Assembly: GCA_000634215.1 (NCBI GenBank) | Contig: JFLX01000001.1 | Span: 248,001-312,000, forward strand | Length of the DNA stretch: 64,000 nt | Direction: 5' to 3' | Origin: Prochlorococcus sp. scB243_495L20 | Lineage (GTDB): Bacteria > Cyanobacteriota > Cyanobacteriia > PCC-6307 > Cyanobiaceae | Shown: positions 1 to 8,283 of the stretch, one piece after another | Layout of the letters: the number at the start of each line of letters is the position of its first letter | Position numbering within the stretch: position 1 is the first letter of the stretch | Translations under genes and position numbers: made by a program | Notes under the pieces: model-generated | Database searches by the model: none | What the model was told of the DNA's origin: nothing | The model's input: the letters and a program-made list of their open reading frames with translations, nothing else

Positions 1-2
1 AC

Positions 3-131
3 AAATCTCAAGTTATTGATATATCGAATGTATTTAAGTGGAATTTAAATAAAAATGAATTTAAAGTACTCCAGGAATTTTCAAAAAAATGTTTAAAAAA
101 AATGCCTAAAAACCCTTTTTCAAGTATTTAA
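3..131 (+). CDS. 3' end of an unidentified protein-coding gene (5' cut by window edge)
   Basis: An open frame runs from the window edge to TAA at 129-131 and encodes 42 C-terminal residues rich in Lys, Asn and Phe. The tail ends in a basic stretch (KKCLKKMPKNPFSSI). No domain can be recognised in this fragment. Its claim to be real rests on the open frame reaching the edge and on residue composition like the neighbouring genes. It converges on a small minus-strand ORF that begins its stop 9 bases later. Identity needs the upstream sequence. Confidence 0.5.
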   Translation, partial: KSQVIDISNVFKWNLNKNEFKVLQEFSKKCLKKMPKNPFSSI

Positions 132-139
132 TAAAATTT

Positions 140-277
140 TTAGTTAGATATCTTTTTATTTTTTTTTAATTGACAACTATTATTCCATAGTTCAGTGGGA
201 AATCTTTCGCCAGTGAATCTAATAACTTTAGGTTTCAGATTTATTATCAATTCATCTAGGTTTTTATTAGGTTCCAT
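140..277 (-). CDS. Small hypothetical protein, 45 aa
   Basis: A minus-strand ORF starts with ATG at 277 and stops at 140-142. It encodes 45 residues with a non-random look: an acidic/hydrophobic N-terminal half (MEPNKNLDELIINLKPK), a central GERFPTELW segment and a Lys/Asn-rich tail. There is no signal peptide, membrane segment or recognised domain, and no clear Shine-Dalgarno sequence, which is common in this genome. It lies downstream of ssrA on the same strand and could share its transcript. It might be chance; conservation in related strains would decide. Confidence 0.35.
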   Translation of the reverse strand: MEPNKNLDELIINLKPKVIRFTGERFPTELWNNSCQLKKNKKISN

Positions 278-437
278 TGTGAAGGATTTGGGTTTCTAAT
301 AAGATAAATTAATTAATAATCAATCTTCTCAGTATTTATACTCATAAAATGAAAAATTTTCTTTTTAATACAACCAACTGCAGCAATATTTACATATTAA
401 TTGATTATCTACTACAACTTTTTATTTATTTAAAGAA

Positions 438-695
438 GTGGAGTCCTTCCAGACTCCGCGCATCATTTGGTTGATAAGGCTGATATGACCCCATCTCCTT
501 AAGGATCAAGCAGCAACTGGTGCTGTTTGACGGGAGAAACTAACGATTTTGTTAGCATTTGTGTTTTTGCTCTAACCGAGCAGGCTTCAGTCACCTTCCT
601 TATGCCCCGTCGAAACCATTACAACCCCTAATCATGGAGTTGAGCGGAATCGAACCGCTGTCCGAAACATCGGTTGAGATCACCTAGTCCAATTG
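438..695 (-). ncRNA. ssrA: tmRNA, permuted two-piece type (ssrA)
   Basis: Transfer-messenger RNA rescues stalled ribosomes and tags the unfinished peptide for proteolysis. The gene is circularly permuted. Reading the minus strand, the acceptor piece with the T-arm (about 636-690) comes first, then a short spacer, then the coding piece (about 630 down to 438). The coding-piece 5' end GGGGTTG can pair with CAACTCC at the acceptor 3' end to form the acceptor stem. The tag frame at 556-506 decodes as ANKIVSFSRQTAPVAA plus TGA, typical of Prochlorococcus. CCA is not encoded after the discriminator A. The outer ends are estimates: a TATAAA box at 700-705 suggests a 5' end near 693, and a hairpin at 440-457 marks the 3' end. 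Confidence 0.93.
440..457 (-). terminator. 3'-terminal hairpin of tmRNA, possible terminator
   Basis: A perfect 6-bp inverted repeat (GGAGTC / GACTCC) flanks a 6-base loop. On the minus strand it is followed by CACTTCTTTAAATAAATAAA, a T- and A-rich tail rather than a clean T-run. It may act as an intrinsic terminator, or be the structural 3' stem of the coding piece where processing stops. Confidence 0.45.
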
Positions 696-699
696 GACA

Positions 700-705
700 T
701 TTATA
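700..705 (-). promoter_or_regulatory. Candidate -10 box for ssrA
   Basis: On the minus strand, TATAAA sits 7 bases upstream of where the acceptor piece is expected to begin. Next to it is a 12-bp palindrome (GTCCAATTGGAC, 687-698) that would form or flank the RNA 5' end. No convincing -35 element is seen, which is usual in these genomes. Confidence 0.4.
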
Positions 706-756
706 TTCTGACAGGCAAAATGAGTATTGAATAGTTTTTTTAAGTTTTTATCTTAT

Positions 757-1881
757 ATGAATGTAGTGGCATCAGCTCCAGAGGGACTAGAGAAATATTT
801 AGCTAAAGAAATTTCAAATTTAGGTGGCTTTAATATTAATACTTATAAGAGATTTATTAATTTTGAATGTGATTTTGAAACTTTTTATAGAGTTCATTTT
901 TATTCCAGATTAGCTTTTCGTTTTTATAGAGAAATTAGCAGTTTTAATTGCTATGACAAGCAATCTTTATATGAAGGGGTTAGAGATTCATTTGATTGGT
1001 TAAATTGGTTGCACTATGAAAAAACGTTTAATGTTCAAGTAACTGGGAGAACATCTTCCTTAAGTCATACACATTTCACTGCTCTTGAAGTTAAAAATTC
1101 TATAACTGATTTGCAAAAGGCAGTTTGGAATAAAAGATCAAATATCTCTTTAGAAAATCCTGATTTTATTATTCATCTTCATTTAAATAATAATAAAGCA
1201 ATTATTAGTTTTCAAAGCAGTGTGGAAAGCTTACACAAAAGAGGCTATAGACCTGCAGTTGGAAATGCTCCATTAAAAGAAAATTTAGCTTCTGGATTGA
1301 TAAAGATGACTCAATGGAATGGCAAAGTCCCTTTAATTGATTTTATGTGCGGCTCAGGAACTTTTTTAATTGAGGCAGTTAACCAATTTCTTGAAGTGCC
1401 CATAAATATTGATCAAGTATATCTTTTTGAGAATTGGTTGGACTTTAGGAGGGATATTTATCTTAATGAAAAAAATAAGGCAAAAAATAAAATTATAAAT
1501 TATAGAAAATTACCAAAGATAATAGGCTGTGAAATTAATAAAAAGGTTTTTGACCAAGCGAAAGTAAATGTATCATTGGCTGGACTCGAAAAATATATTG
1601 AACTTATAAATAATGATTTTTTAGAACTCCAATTAAAATATTCACCTGGGATCATTCTATGTAATCCTCCATACGGCAAAAAATTAGGCGATGAAAATGA
1701 ATTGATTTGGTTATATGAACAAATGGGAATCTTCCTGAAGGATAATTTTTCAGGTTGGGAATTTTGGCTGCTAAGTGGAAATCCAAAACTAACAAAATAT
1801 TTGAAAATGAAATCTTCATTGAAAATTCCCGTTAGCAATGGAGGAATAGATTGTAGATGGATAAAGTATTTAATAAGGTAA
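757..1881 (+). CDS. RlmL/RlmK-type rRNA (guanine-N2)-methyltransferase, THUMP domain family
   Basis: This 374-aa protein belongs to the COG0116 family of SAM-dependent 23S rRNA or tRNA methyltransferases. The N-terminal third matches a THUMP RNA-binding region, followed by the linker motif HKRGYR...APLKENLA typical of the family. The SAM-binding loop DFMCGSGTF begins at residue 195 and the catalytic NPPYGKKLG at about residue 303. The ATG at 757 is preferred over an in-frame TTG at 727 because homologues begin close to the conserved VVASAPEGLEKYLA. It diverges from ssrA with about 60 bp between them. The exact target nucleotide cannot be read from sequence. Confidence 0.88.
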   Translation: MNVVASAPEGLEKYLAKEISNLGGFNINTYKRFINFECDFETFYRVHFYSRLAFRFYREISSFNCYDKQSLYEGVRDSFDWLNWLHYEKTFNVQVTGRTSSLSHTHFTALEVKNSITDLQKAVWNKRSNISLENPDFIIHLHLNNNKAIISFQSSVESLHKRGYRPAVGNAPLKENLASGLIKMTQWNGKVPLIDFMCGSGTFLIEAVNQFLEVPINIDQVYLFENWLDFRRDIYLNEKNKAKNKIINYRKLPKIIGCEINKKVFDQAKVNVSLAGLEKYIELINNDFLELQLKYSPGIILCNPPYGKKLGDENELIWLYEQMGIFLKDNFSGWEFWLLSGNPKLTKYLKMKSSLKIPVSNGGIDCRWIKYLIR

Positions 1882-1882
1882 T

Positions 1883-2284
1883 TTATTTTTTGCCTAAAAC
1901 GGCCTTTGTTGTCTTACCTAAACCCTCTAATGTTTGAGGAAGATAAGGTCCTTTAGTTAATCTCCCTCCAAGCTTCAAACTTAATCCTGCAAGAAATAAA
2001 TCGAAAAATATTATGATTAATAAATTATATTCAATATTCCAATTGTTATATTTAGTTAGAAAAAGATAAAAAATAATATGGATGCAAATTAGTACTAATA
2101 ATAGCAATATGCTGCCAATTGCCAAAAATATTCCACCACTGATTAATCTTCTTTTTTCTCTATCTACTTCTTGAAGAGCTATTCTTACATGCAAATCCAT
2201 TACTGAACTTGCGATGGCTGAAATTCTGGAGGCGGTATTTGTAAAGTTTTTATTTTTTGGTTTTTCCATATTATTTTCTGCCAC
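1883..2284 (-). CDS. Phage holin family protein (superfamily III, DUF1469-like), membrane protein
   Basis: The 133-aa protein has two hydrophobic segments (about residues 46-75 and 85-105) between a charged amphipathic N-terminal region (SRISAIASSVMDLHVRIALQEVDREKRR) and a basic C-terminal tail. This layout matches the Holin-X/DUF1469 family, common in non-phage bacterial loci, where it pairs with DUF883/YqjD-like proteins. Its start overlaps the end of the next upstream gene (2271-2732) by 14 bases, so the two are almost certainly translated from one message. A role in membrane or stress physiology is inferred; nothing here points to lysis. Confidence 0.7.
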   Translation of the reverse strand: MAENNMEKPKNKNFTNTASRISAIASSVMDLHVRIALQEVDREKRRLISGGIFLAIGSILLLLVLICIHIIFYLFLTKYNNWNIEYNLLIIIFFDLFLAGLSLKLGGRLTKGPYLPQTLEGLGKTTKAVLGKK

Positions 2285-2732
2285 TGTTAAGGAGAGTTCC
2301 TATTAGTAAACCAATACCAGCAGCAATAGCAATAGATAATAGTGGTTTTTTTCTTATTGGATTTTCTATTTTTGGTCTAAGTGTATTGTTAAGTTCTTCT
2401 AATAATTCTTCTAATTGACTTTCTATGGGTTCAATTTTTTCTGATATTTCCCAATTGTTTTCTCTTATTGAATCAATGATTTCAAATAGTTGGCTTTTTA
2501 TTCCAATTACTGAGGTTCCACTATGGTTAGCTATTACTTCAACTAAATCATCAATACTCCCCTTTGTGGCTTCGAGGGTTTGTTGTGCAATGTTAGGCCA
2601 TTTTTCTTTTATTAAAGGTATTAAACTGTCAATTTTTTCAAGTAACCATTTTTCAGAAATAACTTCTTTTTCAGGAAGATCAGAGTTATTATCTTTTTCT
2701 TCTACTTCTTTGGGAGGGTGGTAAGTCTCCAT
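2271..2732 (-). CDS. Membrane-anchored DUF883/ElaB/YqjD-like protein
   Basis: This 153-aa protein has a long charged, helical N-terminal region, predicted coiled coil over roughly residues 30-120. A single C-terminal membrane helix follows (LLSIAIAAGIGLLIGTLL), preceded by a basic NPIRKKP and ending in GRK. The Gly-rich C-terminal anchor matches the ElaB/YqjD/DUF883 architecture known to tether proteins, in E. coli ribosomes, to the inner membrane. It is first in an overlapping two-gene operon with the holin-like gene. Family assignment rests on architecture rather than a diagnostic motif. Confidence 0.6.
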   Translation of the reverse strand: METYHPPKEVEEKDNNSDLPEKEVISEKWLLEKIDSLIPLIKEKWPNIAQQTLEATKGSIDDLVEVIANHSGTSVIGIKSQLFEIIDSIRENNWEISEKIEPIESQLEELLEELNNTLRPKIENPIRKKPLLSIAIAAGIGLLIGTLLNSGRK

Positions 2733-2902
2733 TATTTAAACTTATTTATTTTAAGACTAGACCCTATTTTCTTAATTTGGAACCCTTATCTAAAGAATTG
2801 TTCGAATTATATAGAATAAAAACATATAAAAGTTTATTTACATTTTATTTATCTACTCTGTTCTGCAAGAAGGTTTTGTTAAGCTATTACCGGAATTATT
2901 AA

Positions 2903-3058
2903 ATGAGTTTAAATTTCATCATGGATATTACATTTGCATCATTAATTTTTGCATCTCGCACAATCCCTACAGATTTTGGATTAGTAGCTGCTGCTATCGC
3001 TGGAGCTGGAAGTTTGCTATTCATTGCTTTAAGATTTGTTCCTGATGCAAATAATTAA
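2903..3058 (+). CDS. Small single-helix membrane protein, 51 aa (45 aa from the second ATG)
   Basis: An ORF from ATG 2903 to TAA 3056-3058 encodes a short peptide with one clear membrane helix (DFGLVAAAIAGAGSLLFIAL) followed by RFVPDANN. A second in-frame ATG at 2921 gives 45 residues starting MDITFASLIFASRTIPTD and may be the true start. Size, the single helix with small residues and the polar ends resemble the tiny subunits of photosystems or cytochrome b6f, but I cannot match it to a named subunit (PsbX, PsbM, PetG, PetN, PsaI and PsaM sequences differ). It stands alone with its own 170-bp upstream region. Confidence 0.6.
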   Translation: MSLNFIMDITFASLIFASRTIPTDFGLVAAAIAGAGSLLFIALRFVPDANN

Positions 3059-3141
3059 ATAACAGGAATCATCTTTAATAAAATATATCTCTATCTCAAT
3101 TTTGTTTTGAAAATAGATTCGATTTATTTATCAATTAGATA

Positions 3142-3504
3142 ATGAATAAATGGGTTTTGCTCGAACATAAAGTTTATTCTGATAACTCTTTTGATATTCA
3201 TTATGATTTTCTTGTTGAAAATGGCATAGATTGTTTAACTTGGAAATTTTTAAAACTACCTTTATTAAATCAAGCTTCTATAGAAATTTTTAAGCAGCCA
3301 AATCATAGACTTGTATGGTTATCTAGGATAGAACAAGAACTTTCTGATAATAGAGGGTTTGTAAAAAGAATTGATCATGGAATATTTAAAAGCGTTTCTG
3401 ATAAATTTGACTCTGAATATTATCGATTTATTTTGGATGGTGAACTTCTTAATGGTTTGTTTGAAATTTCAGGTAACTTTTGCAGATTGAGCAAAAATTA
3501 TTAA
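3142..3504 (+). CDS. LigD 3'-phosphoesterase-like domain protein
   Basis: This 120-aa stand-alone protein resembles the small family related to the 3'-phosphoesterase domain of bacterial ligase D. The N-terminal W-V-L-L-E-H...HYDFLVENG corresponds to the family's His-Asp core, and HRLVWL...NRGFVKRIDHGIF matches the second conserved block. The C-terminal FILDGELLNGLFEI is the usual closing strand pair. The phosphoesterase domain repairs 3' ends in Ku/LigD end joining, but no ku, ligase or polymerase domain is present here. Similar stand-alone proteins exist in several phyla with no assigned function. Position just upstream of smc is suggestive only. Confidence 0.6.
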   Translation: MNKWVLLEHKVYSDNSFDIHYDFLVENGIDCLTWKFLKLPLLNQASIEIFKQPNHRLVWLSRIEQELSDNRGFVKRIDHGIFKSVSDKFDSEYYRFILDGELLNGLFEISGNFCRLSKNY

Positions 3505-3580
3505 TACTCATTTATAAATAAACGTAATATTTCTATTGAGAATTTTTGCAAATTAGTTATTCTTATTTAGCTATTGAGAC

Positions 3581-6500
3581 TTGAGATTGGTACATATCAA
3601 TCAGGTCGAGTTTGAAAATTTTAAATCTTTCGGTGGAAATGTAAAAATTCCTCTCGAAGAAGGTTTTACGGTGGTTACGGGTCCTAACGGTTCTGGGAAA
3701 AGTAATATTTTAGATGGAATTTTATTCTGTTTAGGTCTAGCGAATAGTAGAGGGATGAGGGCTGAAAGATTACCAGATCTAATAAATAATTCCAAAGTTA
3801 AAGAGGGTAAGTCATCAGAAACATCTGTAACGGTTAAATTTGATATTCAAGATTGGTCTCCCCGAGAAGACCTTCCGCCTTTGGAGCTAGAAGAAGAAAT
3901 TGTCCTTAATAAAGGTCAAAAAGAATGGTTAGTTTCTAGAAAATTAAGGCTTATGCCAGGTGGCTCTTATGCTTCTACTTATACTTCTGATGGAAAACAA
4001 TGTACCTTGCAACAAATACAGAGAATATTAAGAGAAATTAGTGTTGATCCTGAGGGCAGCAATGTTGTTATGCAGGGTGATGTGACAAGAATAGTATCAA
4101 TGAATAACAAGGAGAGGAGAAATCTTATTGATGAATTAGCAGGAGTCGCACTTTTTGATACAAGAATAGATCAAACTAATGCAAAATTAAATGACGTTTT
4201 CGAAAGACAAGAAAGATGTGAAATTTTAGAAAATGAATTGCAATCTAGTAAATATAAGCTTGAAAAAGAATGTGAAAAAGCAAAGCGATATAAAGAGTTA
4301 AAGGCAAAACTATCACAAATAATGGAATTAGAGAAAGTTCTTATTTTTGAAAAACAAGTTAAACATGTTGAATCTATAGAAAAAAAAGAAAGTGAAATCG
4401 AAAAAAATAAAATTTTATTTAATAAACAAAAAGAATCTATTAGTAAAGAAATATCAGTCTTAGAAGATGCTTTGAAAATACTTGTTAATGAGCTTAAGGA
4501 GAAAGGAGAGGATAAATTGATAAAAGTGAATTCTGATATTGGAAGTATTAATTCTAGCTTGAGAGAACTTGATAGGATATCAAGTCTGAATAAAGAAGAA
4601 GGTATTAAATTACAAAAGCAGAGAGATGAAATTGCAATTTCTAAAAGGAATATCGAGTCAGAAAAGATGAGACAAGAAAATTTCGATGATAATTTTTTAA
4701 ATCAATTGAACTTGCAAATTGATGCTCTCACTTTAAAACACAAACTATCCAGAAAAAAACTTTCTGATGCGGCTGGAGAATCTGGAGAATTCTCACAACA
4801 AAGTATCAAATTAAATGCTGAGCTTGAAAGTATAAAAAATCAAATTAATCCTTTGGAAATAAAAAAAAGGAAAATTGAAGAAGAGACTATTCAAAATAGT
4901 ATTCAAAAAGATGAAATATTGTCACAGATCGAATCCTTAGACTTAGAAAAGCAGAAACTTTTTCAGGTAAATCAAACAAAAAAAGAGACATCCGATACAA
5001 AGAATAAAAACTTGGCTAGTAATAGCGCAGAAATTAATTCTTTAAAAAATGAAATTGATTTATTAATTAAAACTCAATCAAGGCTAAATAACGAGCAATT
5101 AAGGCTTGAAAAGGATTTATCTCGATTTGAAAGCAGAAAGGAAGCTTTAAACGAATCTAGAGGTTCATATGCTCTAAGAATCCTCTTAGAGGCAGGTTTA
5201 GAGGGTATACATGGTTATGTAGCTCAACTTGGAGAGGTCAGTGAAAAAAATAGATATGCATTAGAAATTGCTGCTGGAAATAGATTAGGACAAATTGTTG
5301 TTGATAATGATCATATTGCTGCTAAAGCAATTGAAATTCTTAAAAAGAAGAAAGCGGGAAGATTAACTTTTTTACCTTTAAATAGAATGAAAAGTCAAAA
5401 AAAGAATTATGCAATTTCAAGATTTGAAAATAATAGGGAGAATGGATTTATTGATAAAGCTATTAATCTAATTACTTTTGATGAAGTCTATTCAGATGTT
5501 TTTCGATATGTTTTTGGAGATACTTTGGTTTTTTCAGACTTATCCTCAGCTAGGTTATCTACACAAAAAAATAGGTTAGTTACCCTAAGCGGTGAATTGT
5601 TAGAAGCAAGTGGAGCTATTACAGGAGGCAGTAAGTTAAATAAAGATTTGGCTTATAGGTTTGGTATTAATAATGATATTGATGATTCCAGTCCTATAAA
5701 AGAAAGATTATTAGTTATCGTAGAAGCTTTAAAAGAGTCAAATAATGATTTGATAATAAAAAATAATAGACTTAGTAAATTAAATTCTAACCGCAGTCAA
5801 ATAATTGAGGATTGTGCCTCATTTAATACAGAAATTGAAGTAAATCAAGATTCTCTTAAAGCTGTCTCGCAAAGAATTGAGGATTGCAAATCTAGGTTAA
5901 ATAAACTTGATACTACTAATAATTTATTAGTTAACGAGCTAGGTCATTTAAAAAATGAATTGAAGCCTTATCAGGATAAGTTTGATCAACTACAAACCAT
6001 TCAAAAGGCAAATTACGAAAAAAATCAAAAATCATCATTAATAGCTTTTAATGACGATTTTAATAATCTTGATAAAAAACTTGAATTACTTATTAAGGAA
6101 AGAAATACACTACTAGATAAAAAGAATCAATTTGCTTTAAATAAAGAGCGTATCAATAATTCATTAAAAATTACCATACTACAAGAAAAAAATTTGCAGG
6201 AATCTATTAAACAACTCGCAATTGCACATAGTGAATGGATAGAAAAAAGAGATCAATTTAAAAAAGAGCTTTCAGATCTCGATAATCAAAAAAATTATTT
6301 AGAGAAGGATTTAGGTTTATTGAGAAGGAAAAGAGATGAATTAAACTCTTCAATTTCAAATAAAAGGCAAGAATATAATAACTATCTTTTAAAGCTTGAA
6401 TATCTTGAAAGGGATATCCATTCCCTTAAAGAAGAGATGAGGAGCGAGAAAATAAAATTAGAAAATTATAAAAAAGATTTACCTAACCCTTCCCCAGAGT

Positions 6501-7168
6501 TTGGAGAATATGAAGGGAAGAGTCTTGAATCTTTGCAATCAGAAATCTCGATTATAAATGCAAAACTACAAAGCTTAGAACCTGTTAATATGTTGGCTCT
6601 TGATGAACTAGAAGAATTAATTAAGAGATTAAATGGTTTGCGAGAAAAATTAGAAATTTTATCTAATGAAAGATCTGAATTATTGCTGAGAATAGAAACT
6701 GTATCTACGATGCGTCAAGAAGCTTTTATGCAAGCATTTACAGAAGTTGATAGACATTTTAGAGAAATTTTTGCAAATTTATCTGATGGAGATGGATTTC
6801 TTCAACTTGAAAATCCTAATTTGCCCTTAGAAGGAGGTTTAACTTTAGTGGCTCACCCCAAGGGAAAAAATGTCAGAAGATTAGCCTCTATGTCAGGTGG
6901 TGAAAAATCGTTAACTGCTTTAAGTTTTTTATTTGCTTTGCAAAAGTATAAGCCTTCACCTTTTTATGCATTAGATGAGGTTGATAGTTTTTTAGATGGT
7001 ATTAATGTTGAAAGGTTGTCAAAACTAATATCGAATCAGTCATCAAATGCTCAATTTATAGTCGTAAGTCATAGAAGGCCTATGATTGGTGCATCTGAAC
7101 GAACAATTGGGGTTGCGCAAGCAAGAGGTGCTAATACTCAAGTTCTTGGGTTACCAAATGCTGCATAA
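3581..7168 (+). CDS. smc: Chromosome segregation protein SMC
   Basis: This 1195-aa SMC ATPase compacts and segregates the chromosome as a ring-shaped dimer with ScpA/ScpB. Walker A GPNGSGKSN lies at residues 34-42. Long coiled coils (about 165-510 and 690-1010) flank a hinge around residues 535-680 containing EAGLEGIHGYVAQLGEV. The C-terminal ABC signature SMSGGEKS is near residue 1103 and Walker B/D-loop YALDEVDSFLD near 1129. Length is normal for the family. The start is TTG at 3581; another TTG at 3587 would begin VHINQVEFENFKSF, and no ATG fits. scpA and scpB are not in this window. Confidence 0.96.
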   Translation: MRLVHINQVEFENFKSFGGNVKIPLEEGFTVVTGPNGSGKSNILDGILFCLGLANSRGMRAERLPDLINNSKVKEGKSSETSVTVKFDIQDWSPREDLPPLELEEEIVLNKGQKEWLVSRKLRLMPGGSYASTYTSDGKQCTLQQIQRILREISVDPEGSNVVMQGDVTRIVSMNNKERRNLIDELAGVALFDTRIDQTNAKLNDVFERQERCEILENELQSSKYKLEKECEKAKRYKELKAKLSQIMELEKVLIFEKQVKHVESIEKKESEIEKNKILFNKQKESISKEISVLEDALKILVNELKEKGEDKLIKVNSDIGSINSSLRELDRISSLNKEEGIKLQKQRDEIAISKRNIESEKMRQENFDDNFLNQLNLQIDALTLKHKLSRKKLSDAAGESGEFSQQSIKLNAELESIKNQINPLEIKKRKIEEETIQNSIQKDEILSQIESLDLEKQKLFQVNQTKKETSDTKNKNLASNSAEINSLKNEIDLLIKTQSRLNNEQLRLEKDLSRFESRKEALNESRGSYALRILLEAGLEGIHGYVAQLGEVSEKNRYALEIAAGNRLGQIVVDNDHIAAKAIEILKKKKAGRLTFLPLNRMKSQKKNYAISRFENNRENGFIDKAINLITFDEVYSDVFRYVFGDTLVFSDLSSARLSTQKNRLVTLSGELLEASGAITGGSKLNKDLAYRFGINNDIDDSSPIKERLLVIVEALKESNNDLIIKNNRLSKLNSNRSQIIEDCASFNTEIEVNQDSLKAVSQRIEDCKSRLNKLDTTNNLLVNELGHLKNELKPYQDKFDQLQTIQKANYEKNQKSSLIAFNDDFNNLDKKLELLIKERNTLLDKKNQFALNKERINNSLKITILQEKNLQESIKQLAIAHSEWIEKRDQFKKELSDLDNQKNYLEKDLGLLRRKRDELNSSISNKRQEYNNYLLKLEYLERDIHSLKEEMRSEKIKLENYKKDLPNPSPEFGEYEGKSLESLQSEISIINAKLQSLEPVNMLALDELEELIKRLNGLREKLEILSNERSELLLRIETVSTMRQEAFMQAFTEVDRHFREIFANLSDGDGFLQLENPNLPLEGGLTLVAHPKGKNVRRLASMSGGEKSLTALSFLFALQKYKPSPFYALDEVDSFLDGINVERLSKLISNQSSNAQFIVVSHRRPMIGASERTIGVAQARGANTQVLGLPNAA

Positions 7169-7212
7169 ACACACTTTTTTAAATTTATACGTCAGAATGA
7201 TAAAAAGAAATT

Positions 7213-8280
7213 ATGAGCTTGTCTAACACATCTGCTAGTAAGAATGTCCCTAACTCAGTTCCTAGTGAACGTTTATGGTTAAGGTCAGAATTAATGGGAA
7301 CACAAGTGATAACTACTGATACTGGGAGACGGTTAGGCGTAGTTGGCGAAGTTGTTGTTGATATTGATAGAAGAAAGGTGGTCGCTTTAGGACTAAGAGA
7401 TAATCCACTTACAAGATTTTTACCGGGTTTACCAAAATGGATGCCTTTAGAAAGTATAAAGCAAGTTGGAGATGTCATATTAGTTGACTCCCTAGATTCT
7501 TTGAGTGAGAATTTTTCTCCTGAAAGATATGGGAAGGTAATTAATTGTCAAGTGATTACAGAATCTGGACAACTTTTAGGAAGAGTTCTTGGCTTTTCTT
7601 TTGATATTGAGACTGGGGATTTGATATCTCTTGTTATGGGTGCTGTTGGTGTTCCGCTTTTAGGTGAGGGAGTTTTAAGTACTTGGGAAATACCTGTTGA
7701 GGAAATTGTAAGTAGTGGTACCGATAGGATTATTGTTTATGAAGGTGCGGAAGAGAAATTGAAGCAACTAAGTAGTGGACTACTTGAGAAACTTGGAGTT
7801 GGAGGTTCTTCATGGGATGAAAGGGAAGTAAATGGATACTCAGCAAATCTTGTACCTGTTGAGAATCAGTTGCTTTCAGGTTCTGAAGAAGAACAAAAAA
7901 CCAGTTTGGTCGATGAATATGAAGAAGTCGTTGAACAAGATGATTATGAAGATGATTATGAAGATGATTATGAAGATGATTATGAAGATGAACTTGAATA
8001 TGTTGAAATAAAGGGTTCTGAAGAAGAAATAAATAATAGAAAAAAGCTATACATGGATAATGATGATTCTGATCAGATCCAGAATCAAAATAGCGTTAAT
8101 CAAATAAATGAAAAAAATACTATTGATTTTAAGCAAAAGAAACAATCAAATACTAATTTAGCTTCGAAAAGACCAATTCAAAATGCAACTGAAACTTTAG
8201 ATATTGAACCACTAGATGAACAAAATTTAGTTCAAGATAATAAACAATCAGAAAAGTTTGAAATTGATGATCCCTGGTAA
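7213..8280 (+). CDS. PRC-barrel domain protein with acidic repeat tail
   Basis: This 355-aa protein carries two PRC-barrel modules. The first (about residues 20-100) contains LMGTQVITTDTGRRLGVVGE; the second (about 110-190) contains GKVINCQVITESGQLLGRV. PRC barrels occur in photosynthetic reaction-centre H subunits and RimM, and cyanobacterial versions are thought to act in membranes or photosynthesis support. From about residue 230 the protein becomes disordered and very acidic, with four exact 12-bp repeats encoding DDYE, then a Gln/Asn-rich tail ending EIDDPW. The repeat may vary in length between strains. It lies 45 bp downstream of smc on the same strand. Confidence 0.8.
   Translation: MSLSNTSASKNVPNSVPSERLWLRSELMGTQVITTDTGRRLGVVGEVVVDIDRRKVVALGLRDNPLTRFLPGLPKWMPLESIKQVGDVILVDSLDSLSENFSPERYGKVINCQVITESGQLLGRVLGFSFDIETGDLISLVMGAVGVPLLGEGVLSTWEIPVEEIVSSGTDRIIVYEGAEEKLKQLSSGLLEKLGVGGSSWDEREVNGYSANLVPVENQLLSGSEEEQKTSLVDEYEEVVEQDDYEDDYEDDYEDDYEDELEYVEIKGSEEEINNRKKLYMDNDDSDQIQNQNSVNQINEKNTIDFKQKKQSNTNLASKRPIQNATETLDIEPLDEQNLVQDNKQSEKFEIDDPW
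7939..7986 (+). repeat. Four perfect 12-bp tandem repeats (GATGATTATGAA) inside the PRC-barrel gene
   Basis: The unit occurs four times without mismatch at 7939, 7951, 7963 and 7975 and adds DDYE each time (residues 243-258). It is followed by a degenerate copy GATGAACTTGAA. Because the unit is a multiple of three, slippage would change tail length without breaking the frame. Confidence 0.95.
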
Positions 8281-8283
8281 TGT

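Noticed and set aside
349-474. 41-codon plus-strand ORF starting MKNFLFNTTN next to and into ssrA
   Set aside because: It runs into the tmRNA gene on the other strand and its last third is simply antisense to structured RNA; composition is not protein-like.
1883-2732. Holin-like gene as a sign of a prophage
   Set aside because: No phage structural, lysis or integrase genes are nearby; this holin superfamily III pair with a DUF883-like gene is common in non-phage genomes.
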